Below, one piece after another: positions 28,237-37,750 of a stretch of DNA of 57,469 nt. The translations under genes and the position numbers were made by a program. The notes below the pieces were generated by a model, which made no database searches, was not told where the DNA came from, and saw only the letters and a list, made by a program, of their open reading frames with translations. Within the stretch, counting starts at the first letter, position 1, and each line of letters begins with the position of its first letter. Source of the stretch: Thermoproteota archaeon (GTDB lineage Archaea > Thermoproteota > Thermoprotei_A > Sulfolobales > Ignisphaeraceae); contig JAADCV010000002.1 in assembly GCA_013154235.1 (NCBI GenBank), positions 1-57,469 of the forward strand, read 5' to 3'.

Positions 28237-28662
28237 CTCGAGAACTAGCGAGAACACCCTATCGTCTCTAGCGTAGCTGATAGGAGGTCTGTACCCAGGT
28301 ATGTATCTACGCACCTCTGCTAGAGGCACAGCCCGGGGGAGCCTGCGAGCGCTACCCCTCTCGATAGCTATGACCACGAGCCTCCTCCTAGACCCAACGT
28401 AGTGCTGCTCCACGAACCTCCAGTTCTCCTCGTCGAAGAGCTCGCAGCACTGCCTAAGCCACTCTATAGCTTCGGAGGCCCACCCGACGAACACCTCTCT
28501 AACACTGAATAGCCCTGTGAAGGCTTTCACCGGTGTGGATTCGTAGACGAGGATCTCCTCCCCGGGCTCGATCGGGCCGAAGTAGGTTCTTATCTCGCAG
28601 TCCTTCATCCCCCTGAGTATCTGCTCAGCGTAGATGGGCTTGAACGACATCACTATCCCCAT
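28204..28662 (-). CDS. ASCH/PUA-like domain protein
   Basis: MGIVMSFKPIYAEQILRGMKDCEIRTYFGPIEPGEEILVYESTPVKAFTGLFSV. Confidence 0.75.
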   Translation of the reverse strand: MGIVMSFKPIYAEQILRGMKDCEIRTYFGPIEPGEEILVYESTPVKAFTGLFSVREVFVGWASEAIEWLRQCCELFDEENWRFVEQHYVGSRRRLVVIAIERGSARRLPRAVPLAEVRRYIPGYRPPISYARDDRVFSLVLELSRGSGLDAL

Positions 28663-28782
28663 ACTCTAGCCACCTCCCCTACATCGCGCAGCCAAACTAT
28701 ATAAGAATTGAGATGCTCTAAACTTATGTACTAAACCCTTAATAGTCTACAGCGTAGGCGATTAACGCGCTACAGCGCGGGG

Positions 28783-29175
28783 GTGAGGAGCATGGGTAGC
28801 GAGCTGGGGCTACTGCTATCCATTAGCTTGAGCGGGTACGGAATGGCCTTCGCGATAATATCGCTCATCGTCGCGATACCCTACTTCCTGCTACGCAGAG
28901 AGGTAGCTCCCAAACCAACGGCTAGAGCTGAGCAGCCGAGCGCAGCTGGAGCTAAGGAGGTTGCTGGAGCTTCTGAGGAGGAGGCTATGCTGCTAGCAGC
29001 TGCCGTGGCTGCCGCTATGCACGTGCACACCTCCCTTAGGAGGAGAGCCCCCGCGGCTAGAGCCTACACGGGCTACGCACCCGTCTCCGGATGGATCGTA
29101 GCTGCTAGGATCGACCAGATGACCTCGCTCGAGAGGGGATGGGGTGGTAGAGCATGGCGAACGTATCGCTCCTAG
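28783..29175 (+). CDS. Na+-pump decarboxylase gamma subunit-like (OadG) membrane protein
   Basis: Single N-terminal TM, Ala/Pro-rich linker, C-terminal region overlapping an oadB-like gene. Confidence 0.7.
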   Translation: MRSMGSELGLLLSISLSGYGMAFAIISLIVAIPYFLLRREVAPKPTARAEQPSAAGAKEVAGASEEEAMLLAAAVAAAMHVHTSLRRRAPAARAYTGYAPVSGWIVAARIDQMTSLERGWGGRAWRTYRS

Positions 29176-30458
29176 AGGTGCTGTTTAAGCAGAGCGGTTT
29201 CAACGTGTTTACGCACCCAGTTGAGGCAGGGATAAGGATACTGTTCATGGCGTGGGGCCTAGCGCTCTTTCTGCTGGGGATCAAGAAGAGGGTAGAGCCC
29301 CTGCTGCTGATGCCCCTAGGCCTAGCGATGTTCCTCGCCAACGCTCCAGGGCTTCACCTAGCGGCTTACCAGTGCAAGATAGTTGCTAGCAAGGCCCAGC
29401 TAGCGGGGCTCGGAGGCATAGTCAACATCGTTAAGATAGGCAGCGTCTACAAGGTGTGTAGCCCCGAGAGAACAGCTATTCTAGCATGGATATTCCACTA
29501 CGTTGTCAAGACCGAGATAGGGCCCATACTCATATTCTTCGGCATAGGAGCGCTATCGGACTTCAGGCCGATGCTGTCCTACCCCATAGCATCGATAGTT
29601 GGTGCAGCTGCCCAGCTCGGAATCATCGTCGTGTCGGCGATAGCGCTAAGCCTAGGGTTCCCAATGGGGCAGGCGATGGCTATAGGTGTCGTGGGTGGAG
29701 CTGACGGGCCTACAACGATATACACGGCGATAAATATCGCTCCAGAGCTCGTTGGGCCTCTAACCATAGCTGTCTACAGCTACATAGCGTTGATACCAGT
29801 CATACAGCCCCCGATAGCGAGGCTGCTCATTCCGAAGAAGTACCGTGCCGTTAAGATGCCTCCGCCCAAGCCAGTATCCTCTAGAACTATAATACTCTTC
29901 TGGATCGTTACGGTGCTAGCTGTAGCGTTCCTGGTACCCAACGCCCTCCCGCTGATCCTAGCGCTAGCCGCTGGCAACATAATTAGGGAGTGCGGCATTA
30001 CCGAGGTGCTCTCTAGGTACGGCAAGACCGTGCCCGAGGCGCTGCTAGACATAGCCACAATCCTAACTATGTTCGGCGTAGGCGCTACGCTGAGCTACGA
30101 CTTCCTGAGTCAGTTCGTAATCGGCGGCACTGCTGGATACATACACTTCATAGAGAGAGCGTTCCTAGCGCTAGGCCTAGGGCTCCTAGCATTCATAATA
30201 TCCACCGTGGGCGGCATTAGCTTCGCGTGGATACTCTACTTCGTCACGAAGGGCAAGGTCAACCCGCTGATAGGGTGTGCGGGTGTCTCAGCGGTACCCA
30301 TATCCGCTAGGGTTGCGCAGAGAGAGGCTAGCAGGGTGGATCCATCGACGTACATACTGTACCACGCGCTAGGGCCTAACGTAGCTGGAGTGATAGGCAC
30401 TGCTATAGTTGCTGGCACGTACATAGGGGCGTTCAAGGCCCTCATGCTGATGCACTAA
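29154..30458 (+). CDS. Na+-translocating decarboxylase beta subunit (OadB/GcdB/MmdB)
   Basis: GVVGGADGPTTIYTAINIAPELVGPLTIAVYSYIALIPVIQPPIARLL, NPLIGCAGVSAVPISARVAQ. Confidence 0.93.
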   Translation: MANVSLLEVLFKQSGFNVFTHPVEAGIRILFMAWGLALFLLGIKKRVEPLLLMPLGLAMFLANAPGLHLAAYQCKIVASKAQLAGLGGIVNIVKIGSVYKVCSPERTAILAWIFHYVVKTEIGPILIFFGIGALSDFRPMLSYPIASIVGAAAQLGIIVVSAIALSLGFPMGQAMAIGVVGGADGPTTIYTAINIAPELVGPLTIAVYSYIALIPVIQPPIARLLIPKKYRAVKMPPPKPVSSRTIILFWIVTVLAVAFLVPNALPLILALAAGNIIRECGITEVLSRYGKTVPEALLDIATILTMFGVGATLSYDFLSQFVIGGTAGYIHFIERAFLALGLGLLAFIISTVGGISFAWILYFVTKGKVNPLIGCAGVSAVPISARVAQREASRVDPSTYILYHALGPNVAGVIGTAIVAGTYIGAFKALMLMH

Positions 30459-30493
30459 AGCTTTTTCTCGCTGAGCTTCATTTCTCCACCTCT

Positions 30494-30557
30494 AGATGAT
30501 GTGGAAAGAGCCGGCTGAGCAGCGAGCGCGTAGGTGATGAGGCAAACGCGGCTGATA
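30494..30557 (+). ncRNA. C/D box sRNA
   Basis: C ATGATGT (30496-30502) - GGAAAGAGCCGG - D' CTGA - 15 nt - C' GTGATGA - GGCAAACGCGG - D CTGA (30552-30555). The D'-C' spacer is long. Confidence 0.7.
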
Positions 30558-30648
30558 GGGTGCTACGCTTGTTCTTCTCGAACGATTGTTTAAGCCGCTT
30601 TACTTATTAGGGGCAATACGCAGAGCTGGCTACTAGGTGTAGTTCGAA

Positions 30649-32334
30649 ATGGGTATCCGCCTAGCTACTCTGCTTGTAGTACCTATAGTCGTTGTGCTGG
30701 CTCTATCTCCACTAGCCCTAGCAGCATCTCCGGCGCTAACGCTTAAGTTGGTGATGAAGAGGTACGATAATAGCGTGCTCATGGATCTATACCTCAACTA
30801 CATCAATGCATCTGCGAGAGTCCTCTCGCACGGGCTTAGAGTCGATGCTGAGGTAACAACAGAGGTCGTTCACAACAGCACGATGATCGCTAGGTACAGG
30901 GTTTCCGTGGTGCAGTTCCTAGCATCTTCACCACCGTTCGAGGCGGCGAATAAGTTCCACATAGTGGTTAGGAGCCGTAGCCCCAACGCGACGACGTCTC
31001 TAATCACGGTAAGCGGAGTCATGACTACGTTCTCGCAGCAGGCCTCTGGAAACGTCAGCTTCTACGCGAAGGGAAGTCTGAAGCTGACGAGGAGCCTAGT
31101 CTACCTAGTTAGCTTCAGGGGGCTGGTAGCGATACAGAAGTCTGCTATACCCAAGGACCAGAGGAAGGAGTTCCTGAACAACCTCGAGATGGTTAGCGCG
31201 CTGCTCAGCCCAGCATTCGTGAACGCTATGCTGGATCGAGCGAACATCACGTGGATAAAGGTTAGGGGGCTCAGCGTTGATGTGGGACAGAACTCGAGCT
31301 ACATAAACCTTAGGTACTCGGTCACAGCTGCTATCAGCATCCTAGGCTACGCGCAGTGGATCAAGAGCTCTAGGGTAAGCGCCCAGACCCCGCTAGGGCC
31401 GCTAGCTAGAGTTGCTCGAGCTAGCCCCGAGGCTATCGTTGATCTAGCTAGGGAGCTGCTGAAGCTAAACATCACTAGGTCTAGCTATGCTACGATAGAC
31501 GCTAGGATAGTTCCTGGCTACCTCATCAGCGTTAGCATCGTTGGCAACGTGAGCGCTCGGGGCAACATAACTGGGTACTACAGGTTCTACGCTAAGTACG
31601 CCTCGTCTATGCTGTTGAGAAACGTGAACAGCTCTACCGTATCTAGGTACCTATCGGAGCTCGTGATACTGCCCTACAACACAACGATGAAGCTAGCTAT
31701 GAGGGAGTCGAGAGGCAGCGGGCTAGAGGTATCGCTAGGAATCATCAACCTGAGAGTCGGCCACGCCTACCTGAAGGGTGAGGAGGGTGTCGAGAGGGTA
31801 GCAACGATACTGTCCTCCATGATCTCCGGGCTCAAGATAGCTTGCGCGAAGCTAGGGCTTCCAGCAAGCATAAGCTACTCCACTCAGGGGGTCAGCTTCT
31901 CTCCAAACCCAAGCATAGCCCAGGCTTTCGCAAAGGCTTTCATCAGGGCGCTGTCTAGGGTGAGGCCGCCAACGATAGCGACAACAGTGACTATAACCAG
32001 GAGCCATTCTCCTCCACCGCCACTAGTGCAGACAACAACTAGCATCGCTCCGCAGCAGACAACCACGCTACCCGCTTCAAGCACGCCATCGCTAACCACG
32101 GTACTCAAGGAGATTACGGTGTCTATAAGGAGCTACATCACCAAGACCGTGGTATCGAGAGAGACCCTTACGAGGACCGTTACCACGACCTACACGTCAA
32201 CGATAACCGTCACGATCCCGCACACCGTGATTAAGGAGGTTAAGGTCGCTAGCTACGGGCTAGCCATAGCCCTACTGATAGTCGGTCTCGCGGTTGGAGG
32301 CGGTGTCGCTTACGCTCTAGCTAGAAGAAGGTGA
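30649..32334 (+). CDS. secreted, C-terminally membrane-anchored protein with Thr-rich stalk
   Basis: N-terminal signal, Thr/Ser/Pro-rich region (TTTLPASSTPSLTTVLKEITVSI...TLTRTVTTTYTSTITVTI), C-terminal TM followed by ARRR. Confidence 0.75.
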   Translation: MGIRLATLLVVPIVVVLALSPLALAASPALTLKLVMKRYDNSVLMDLYLNYINASARVLSHGLRVDAEVTTEVVHNSTMIARYRVSVVQFLASSPPFEAANKFHIVVRSRSPNATTSLITVSGVMTTFSQQASGNVSFYAKGSLKLTRSLVYLVSFRGLVAIQKSAIPKDQRKEFLNNLEMVSALLSPAFVNAMLDRANITWIKVRGLSVDVGQNSSYINLRYSVTAAISILGYAQWIKSSRVSAQTPLGPLARVARASPEAIVDLARELLKLNITRSSYATIDARIVPGYLISVSIVGNVSARGNITGYYRFYAKYASSMLLRNVNSSTVSRYLSELVILPYNTTMKLAMRESRGSGLEVSLGIINLRVGHAYLKGEEGVERVATILSSMISGLKIACAKLGLPASISYSTQGVSFSPNPSIAQAFAKAFIRALSRVRPPTIATTVTITRSHSPPPPLVQTTTSIAPQQTTTLPASSTPSLTTVLKEITVSIRSYITKTVVSRETLTRTVTTTYTSTITVTIPHTVIKEVKVASYGLAIALLIVGLAVGGGVAYALARRR

Positions 32335-32339
32335 TTTTT

Positions 32340-33182
32340 CTACTCCTCTCTGCCCGCCTCAACAGGTATCTCCTCTCTAGCTATGTCGCTAGCCCTCGTA
32401 ACCCTCCTAGGCTTCTCTGCAACTATGTACCCGATCTCGCCCTCCTCAACAACGCTAACCCGCTGAAAGAACGTCCATAGCATAGCTGCTATCCCACCTA
32501 TGCTCCATGGATGTATCTCGAGCTCCTCCATATCCCCGCTGCAGACATCCACCAGAACAACCTTTATCGCGCCCCTACTAGGATCGTAGTCTCCAGGCTC
32601 GTGGAGCGCTATCAGGACTCTCCCGCTAGCTATCCTAGCGAGGCTAACGTCTTTCAGCCCTCTCGAAACGTACTTGTAGAGCCTATCGATCTCCTCCATG
32701 ATGAACACCCCATCGTCTCGGAGGATCTCTGAGATAGCTGCACTCAGCTTAACCATTCTCCACGGATCGAAGTGTATGGAGCTGAACCCAGCCATTATAG
32801 CGATGTCGAACCTCTCCCCTACTCTAAACACCTCCTCAGCATCTAGTATCGCGGACCTCGTATCAACCCTAAGCTCGCTCCTAACGAAGCTCTCAGCGAA
32901 CTCCACAGCCTCCCGACGCCTATCGACTAGAGTAACCCTAGGCTCTATACCTAGGGACCTAAGGGCCTCGACGAGGGCAGCTGCACCGATCCCCCTTCCA
33001 CAGCAGACATCTATAGCATCGACGCTCCCCCTCTCGCTCCACCTGCTGGCGAAAGGCTCGAGGATCCTCCTAAACACCTCGCTTAGGAAAGCTATCCTAG
33101 CCCTACCCTTGGGCGTCACGGGATCGTAGAGCTCGTAGTCAAGGAACCTGTAGACCGAGCACACAGCGCAGCACCTCTGCAA
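32340..33182 (-). CDS. class I SAM-dependent methyltransferase
   Basis: VDAIDVCCGRGIGAAALVEALRSLG...VTLVDRRREAVEFAESF. Confidence 0.85.
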   Translation of the reverse strand: MQRCCAVCSVYRFLDYELYDPVTPKGRARIAFLSEVFRRILEPFASRWSERGSVDAIDVCCGRGIGAAALVEALRSLGIEPRVTLVDRRREAVEFAESFVRSELRVDTRSAILDAEEVFRVGERFDIAIMAGFSSIHFDPWRMVKLSAAISEILRDDGVFIMEEIDRLYKYVSRGLKDVSLARIASGRVLIALHEPGDYDPSRGAIKVVLVDVCSGDMEELEIHPWSIGGIAAMLWTFFQRVSVVEEGEIGYIVAEKPRRVTRASDIAREEIPVEAGREE

Positions 33183-33209
33183 GGCTTGCTCAAGCGAAAA
33201 TGATAAGCG

Positions 33210-33923
33210 CTAACATAGCCCGTGCCTAGCGACGCGCTGCCTAAACAACCTGTTCTCCCTGCAAAGCTCCCTCACAACCTCCTCAACGCTTCGCTGGGGC
33301 GGCACCTCGATCTCTATGAATAGCCCGGTGTGCCCCTCCTCAGCTCTTCTAGTTAGCGCCCTAACCCTATCTAGCACAACCTGAATAGACACGCCTAGGA
33401 ACCTAGCAACAACCCCCTCGTTACCCACGACCGGCGCCTCCACGTGTCCCCGAGGCGTGGGGACTATGAGCATCAGCCTCTTGTCTACACCTGGAACGCG
33501 CTCGTCCCTAAGGAGCTGGTCTAGCGCTAGGGAGCCGCTGAACCTATAGAACTCCTTCTCTATAGGCTCGAGCTCCACCAAGGGTAGGGATACGACTCTC
33601 TCCTCGAAGGGGTCTAGGTATAGATAGACCTTTGGGCTGTGCACAGGCGTTGGCTGAACAAGCACCCTCGAGAACACCCTTAGCCCAGCTCTCTCGAGGC
33701 ATAGCTCCACAAGGCCTACCGGAGCCGGGCTCAGCACCGCAACATCAACATCGCTATCCTCATCAACATCGCCTCTAGCAACGCTGCCATGAACAACAAA
33801 GTCTCGAAACCCGCACGCCGCTAAAGCCCTAGCGATCTCCTTAGCTATCTCCCTCTTCCTCCTCAGAACCCTCCACCTACGCTCATCGTAAACAACCTCG
33901 ATCCCGCCTATGGGGCTCTCCAA
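33210..33923 (-). CDS. nucleotidyltransferase domain protein
   Basis: FVVHGSVARGDVDEDSDVDVAVL (GSxxRGxxxxxSDxDV). Confidence 0.85.
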   Translation of the reverse strand: MESPIGGIEVVYDERRWRVLRRKREIAKEIARALAACGFRDFVVHGSVARGDVDEDSDVDVAVLSPAPVGLVELCLERAGLRVFSRVLVQPTPVHSPKVYLYLDPFEERVVSLPLVELEPIEKEFYRFSGSLALDQLLRDERVPGVDKRLMLIVPTPRGHVEAPVVGNEGVVARFLGVSIQVVLDRVRALTRRAEEGHTGLFIEIEVPPQRSVEEVVRELCRENRLFRQRVARHGLC

Positions 33924-34059
33924 CAGCCTCCCCAGCGCCGCGCTACGCAGTACAGCAAGAGTATAGAGTGTATCGCTGATAACAGCGCAGCTCGCATAGG
34001 GCTTTAGCTATAGCTGCAGCGAGAGCTGATAAACCAGCGTCAGTCTCTCGAAGCTCTGG

Positions 34060-34113
34060 GCGTGATGAAGGCCCGATATAGTGATCCTGTGATCGAGCGG
34101 AGCTGGACTGACC
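34060..34113 (+). ncRNA. candidate C/D box sRNA
   Basis: C GTGATGA (34062-34068), ~20 nt, C'-like GTGATCG, ~12 nt guide, D CTGA (34108-34111). D' is degenerate (CTGT). Confidence 0.45.
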
Positions 34114-34288
34114 CCCTCCGCGGGATGATCTCAGCTCGAAGAAGTCGATGATCCGTGATTGGAGACCCGGCTCGAGACCGCGCCCCGGGAACCCCTTGCG
34201 GCGAGGCGGTGTTGGGAGGTGTTTCCGTGGTAGAGTATTTTACCTCGGTTCGCTGAAGCTGTTTCCCAGCTAGCGGGGTGAATCCATC

Positions 34289-35188
34289 TTGGAGGGCTCG
34301 GTTAGCTACAGCTACGTGGTTGAGCTTAGCTGCGTAGCGCAGCCCCTAGACCCCTGGGTGAGCCCGGAGTTCACTGGGAAAGTGGTTAAGAGCTTCATCT
34401 ACCTAGTGCCCGAGCTAGGCTACGTCAAGAACATCTACAGTCTCCCCTCTAAGCCCAAGCCCGTGTCCGTATCCCCACTGATATCCGAGGGAAGAGCCCT
34501 CGTAGGGTCTCAGAAGACTCCGGTGGCTCCAGGAACGAGGCTCAGCTTCTTCATTAGGGTCGCGGTGCCGTCAATGGATGAGGTAACGATGTTTCCCAGC
34601 TTCGATACCGAGGTTGTGTTCGGCAAGACGAGGTTTCGCGTGTGGCTCGAGAGTATGGAGGTCGTGAGCGTCGACGCGATAAGGGCTGGGCTCGACGAGG
34701 GTAAGCTAGCTAGGCTAAGGTTTCTTAGCCCCGTGCTCCTATCGAGCAAGCTCATGGCTCCACCCCTTCCGAGCTTCCTCAAGAGGGTTGCGAGCATCGA
34801 CAACTTCGTGCTGTATCCATCCCTAGGACACATATTCAGCTACTTAGCGAGGCTCTGGAACTCGCTGTTCCCCCACAAGCCCATATCGCGCAAGTACACC
34901 TCGGAATGGAGCGCTTACTTCATAGGGAGGCTCGCTGAGGTGCTGATCAAGGTCGTCGACTATAGGAGCAGGCCCCTAACCGTGGTCTACGACGCAACGA
35001 GGAGGCCTAGGGGCTTCGTAGGCTGGCTACTGATCGATATCCCCAAGCTAGGGAGCGATAGAGGGTCTAGGAGGATTCGCGAGATATTCGATAGGCTCCT
35101 AGGGCTAGCTAGGGTAATGGGAATAGGTCGCTCGAGAGCAATAGGCTTCGGATACACAATTGTAGAGCTAATCGACAGAAAGAGATAG
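34289..35188 (+). CDS. cas6: Cas6-like CRISPR RNA endonuclease (RAMP)
   Basis: C-terminal Gly-rich loop region RVMGIGRSRAIGFGYTIVEL; two-domain RAMP-like layout; about 300 aa. Confidence 0.8.
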   Translation: MEGSVSYSYVVELSCVAQPLDPWVSPEFTGKVVKSFIYLVPELGYVKNIYSLPSKPKPVSVSPLISEGRALVGSQKTPVAPGTRLSFFIRVAVPSMDEVTMFPSFDTEVVFGKTRFRVWLESMEVVSVDAIRAGLDEGKLARLRFLSPVLLSSKLMAPPLPSFLKRVASIDNFVLYPSLGHIFSYLARLWNSLFPHKPISRKYTSEWSAYFIGRLAEVLIKVVDYRSRPLTVVYDATRRPRGFVGWLLIDIPKLGSDRGSRRIREIFDRLLGLARVMGIGRSRAIGFGYTIVELIDRKR

Positions 35189-35296
35189 TTCGTACATTTG
35201 TAGGGCTCGCTAAACCCAGCATTGAGATATTCTTGCGGGTGGCCATTGAAATATTTATTTACTCACTTACATATTCTCTGTGAAGGGGATTCAAAG

Positions 35297-37744
35297 GTGG
35301 GCCTGCGCACTATATGCATATCTTTGCTAAACATGTTATTGATCATAATGATACTAACTATTAATGTAGCGTTAGTGTCAGTAACTCCAAGCTTTGGTAC
35401 AAATAGTTATCAAATACCTAATCAGTATCTATTCATCTCAACTAATTCTGATCGAAATGTACTAGAATTACTGCACCGTGTCATGGAGCGCGATGCTAGG
35501 TTACTTAGCTACATAGAATTCTATTCAATTTACATAGCTGGAAGAACTATAGAAATCGATGCACGCAATGTCCCGCAGCTCATAGGTGTCAACCCTAGGC
35601 ACCTCCACTTCCTAGCCTACGTACCTAACCGTGGATGGATTGAAGTTCCTGTTGAAGTCTTCGATAAGTGCTTAAACATCGGCGAGGATATGAAGTACTG
35701 CTTAGTACCTCAAAGGATAGATCGTGATACTAGGGTGCTTGTGAAGGCACCACCATCTATATCTATGTCTTTGTCCATAGCGTTAAGGTATATAGCATCA
35801 TTGCAAAGGATTGTTGGTAAAATTGAGAGGGCATTCACCTTGTCGCTTAAAATTGTAGCCGCTGGAAAAATATATACAGTAAGCTATCTAGTGGTAGTCT
35901 CTAGATATGTCAATAAATGGGTTCTAGAGGGTGAGGTTAAGGTGAACAATGTAGAGAACGACTTTACGGCTTGGGGCCTACAGAATACTTACCATAGGTT
36001 AAGGCAGCTACTAGGGTTCGCTTTAGGAACGTCGCTAGCTGAGATACTACGAGTATACTCAGTATACCCAATGAAGCCCTCATTCATCGAGGTAAAGCCG
36101 CTTAGCGTAGGCGAGGTTCGGAAAGCGCAATCGGGAGATTCGAGTAGCACGTACGTGCTCGAGTTTGTGCCGCTCCTACGTTCATGGAGTGCAAACGGTT
36201 CAGCATCGCCTTCACCTCTCGTAATCGATGCTATGTATCAGTTCCTTCCAGAGGGCAAGCTCTCGAAGTATATCATTGGGTATCCGGTTACCCAATCGGT
36301 AACGCTATCCATAACCGTTAAGAGACTAGAAGGGAGTGGGGAAGCGTCTCTAACCGTGGAATTAGTATGCAGTAATAACGTTGTTTATAGTAAGAGCTAC
36401 GTTGTATACATGGATTACGCGAGGATTAAGCCAACGTTCTACTGGCCACCGTGTAACACGGCTGAATTCAAAGTATTGCTGAGAGGAGGCGGCAAATGGT
36501 CTGTATCCATAGCCGGCATGGTAGTAGTGCACCTAGTAGAGAGTAACGCATTGAAGAATTCTAAGTTGCGTAAGGAACTGAGGCTATATGTACTAGGTTC
36601 CCCGAGCAGCAATGGACCATCATCGTTCATTACCTTACCACTCGGCTCCACGCGAGGGGACTACATAGCTCTGCTACTCGTACCTTTCAATCTGGCATTG
36701 ATACCTAGCAAATTCTACGACGGAAGCAGCAGCAAGCTGCTGACGATACGCGTAAGCAACCTTGGTAGCACCGGAGCGTACATAACATTGTGTTTTGCTG
36801 GAGCGTGTAGCAATAAGGTCTTTGTAGGTGCTCGGTCGTCTACAGACATCGCCATAGATATATGGGCGTCGTCAATAGGATCCTACTTCTGGTACCTGCA
36901 ACCCGTCCCACTATTCATAGAGGTAGAGAAGGCTTCGAATGACGGTACTGCCGTACTGGAGCTACAGCCAGAGAACTCGCTGACACTACTTGCGAGACCC
37001 GTGAGACCCTTCTATCCTGGCATGCTTGGAAGCAACCCCTACATAGTTACTACACTGCTTAGCGATAACTGTGTAGCTGCTTGGCAAAGCGGTGTCCAGG
37101 AGTTCAGGGGAGGGATAGACTTTACGGCTATGGGCTACTCAGGGAGTAGAGGAGGATTTGCAAGTGTGTTTGCATGGTTTGGAACTAGTGTTGAGAATAC
37201 AGTTGGTGGTAGTCAGCCGAGAATTGACATAGCTATACTGTTTTCGGGCAACCTTGTCGAGAAGTACGTACCTTACGAAATCCTCGAGCTCGTAACGACG
37301 CTATCAGGAGAGTGGGTTGGGAAAGGGATTCCCGAAGCCTTATCCTACAACAAGGGATCTAACCTACCCAAGCTTCCAGAAGTACCTCCACCCCTAGCCA
37401 TAGGCACGGGACTCATAGCCTCTGCCACCCTTCCAGCACTTGATAGCATTGTAGGTATGTACGATCTCGCTGCCTGGCTATGGAACCAGCTACTTAAGTA
37501 TGCGAAGAACGAAGTCGAGATACATAAGTCAGACGAAAGTGTTACATACAGGTGGGTTCATGGACCTTACGCACCTCCCGTAGAGACAATGTTCTTCGAG
37601 GTAGTTGATGAAGAGACTCCCATACCCTCTTACGTTCATACGCTAAACGTAACCATACGTGTACACGGTGCAGAAGAGTACGGTCCTTATCAATCCCTAG
37701 ATGCGTATCTAAAGAGCAACCTGAGGTTAGCTACGCTACCCTAG
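35297..37744 (+). CDS. large secreted protein of unknown function
   Basis: Alternative GTG start (35297) gives VGLRTICISLLNMLLIIMILTINVALVSV signal-like segment. Long ORF, visibly AT-richer than flanks. ORF track start is 35222. Confidence 0.65.
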   Translation: MGLRTICISLLNMLLIIMILTINVALVSVTPSFGTNSYQIPNQYLFISTNSDRNVLELLHRVMERDARLLSYIEFYSIYIAGRTIEIDARNVPQLIGVNPRHLHFLAYVPNRGWIEVPVEVFDKCLNIGEDMKYCLVPQRIDRDTRVLVKAPPSISMSLSIALRYIASLQRIVGKIERAFTLSLKIVAAGKIYTVSYLVVVSRYVNKWVLEGEVKVNNVENDFTAWGLQNTYHRLRQLLGFALGTSLAEILRVYSVYPMKPSFIEVKPLSVGEVRKAQSGDSSSTYVLEFVPLLRSWSANGSASPSPLVIDAMYQFLPEGKLSKYIIGYPVTQSVTLSITVKRLEGSGEASLTVELVCSNNVVYSKSYVVYMDYARIKPTFYWPPCNTAEFKVLLRGGGKWSVSIAGMVVVHLVESNALKNSKLRKELRLYVLGSPSSNGPSSFITLPLGSTRGDYIALLLVPFNLALIPSKFYDGSSSKLLTIRVSNLGSTGAYITLCFAGACSNKVFVGARSSTDIAIDIWASSIGSYFWYLQPVPLFIEVEKASNDGTAVLELQPENSLTLLARPVRPFYPGMLGSNPYIVTTLLSDNCVAAWQSGVQEFRGGIDFTAMGYSGSRGGFASVFAWFGTSVENTVGGSQPRIDIAILFSGNLVEKYVPYEILELVTTLSGEWVGKGIPEALSYNKGSNLPKLPEVPPPLAIGTGLIASATLPALDSIVGMYDLAAWLWNQLLKYAKNEVEIHKSDESVTYRWVHGPYAPPVETMFFEVVDEETPIPSYVHTLNVTIRVHGAEEYGPYQSLDAYLKSNLRLATLP

Positions 37745-37750
37745 GTGTAA

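Noticed and set aside
34120-34215. Possible tRNA or SRP-like RNA in the GC-rich cas6 leader
   Set aside because: No convincing T-arm, anticodon arm or acceptor pairing; only a local hairpin can be supported.
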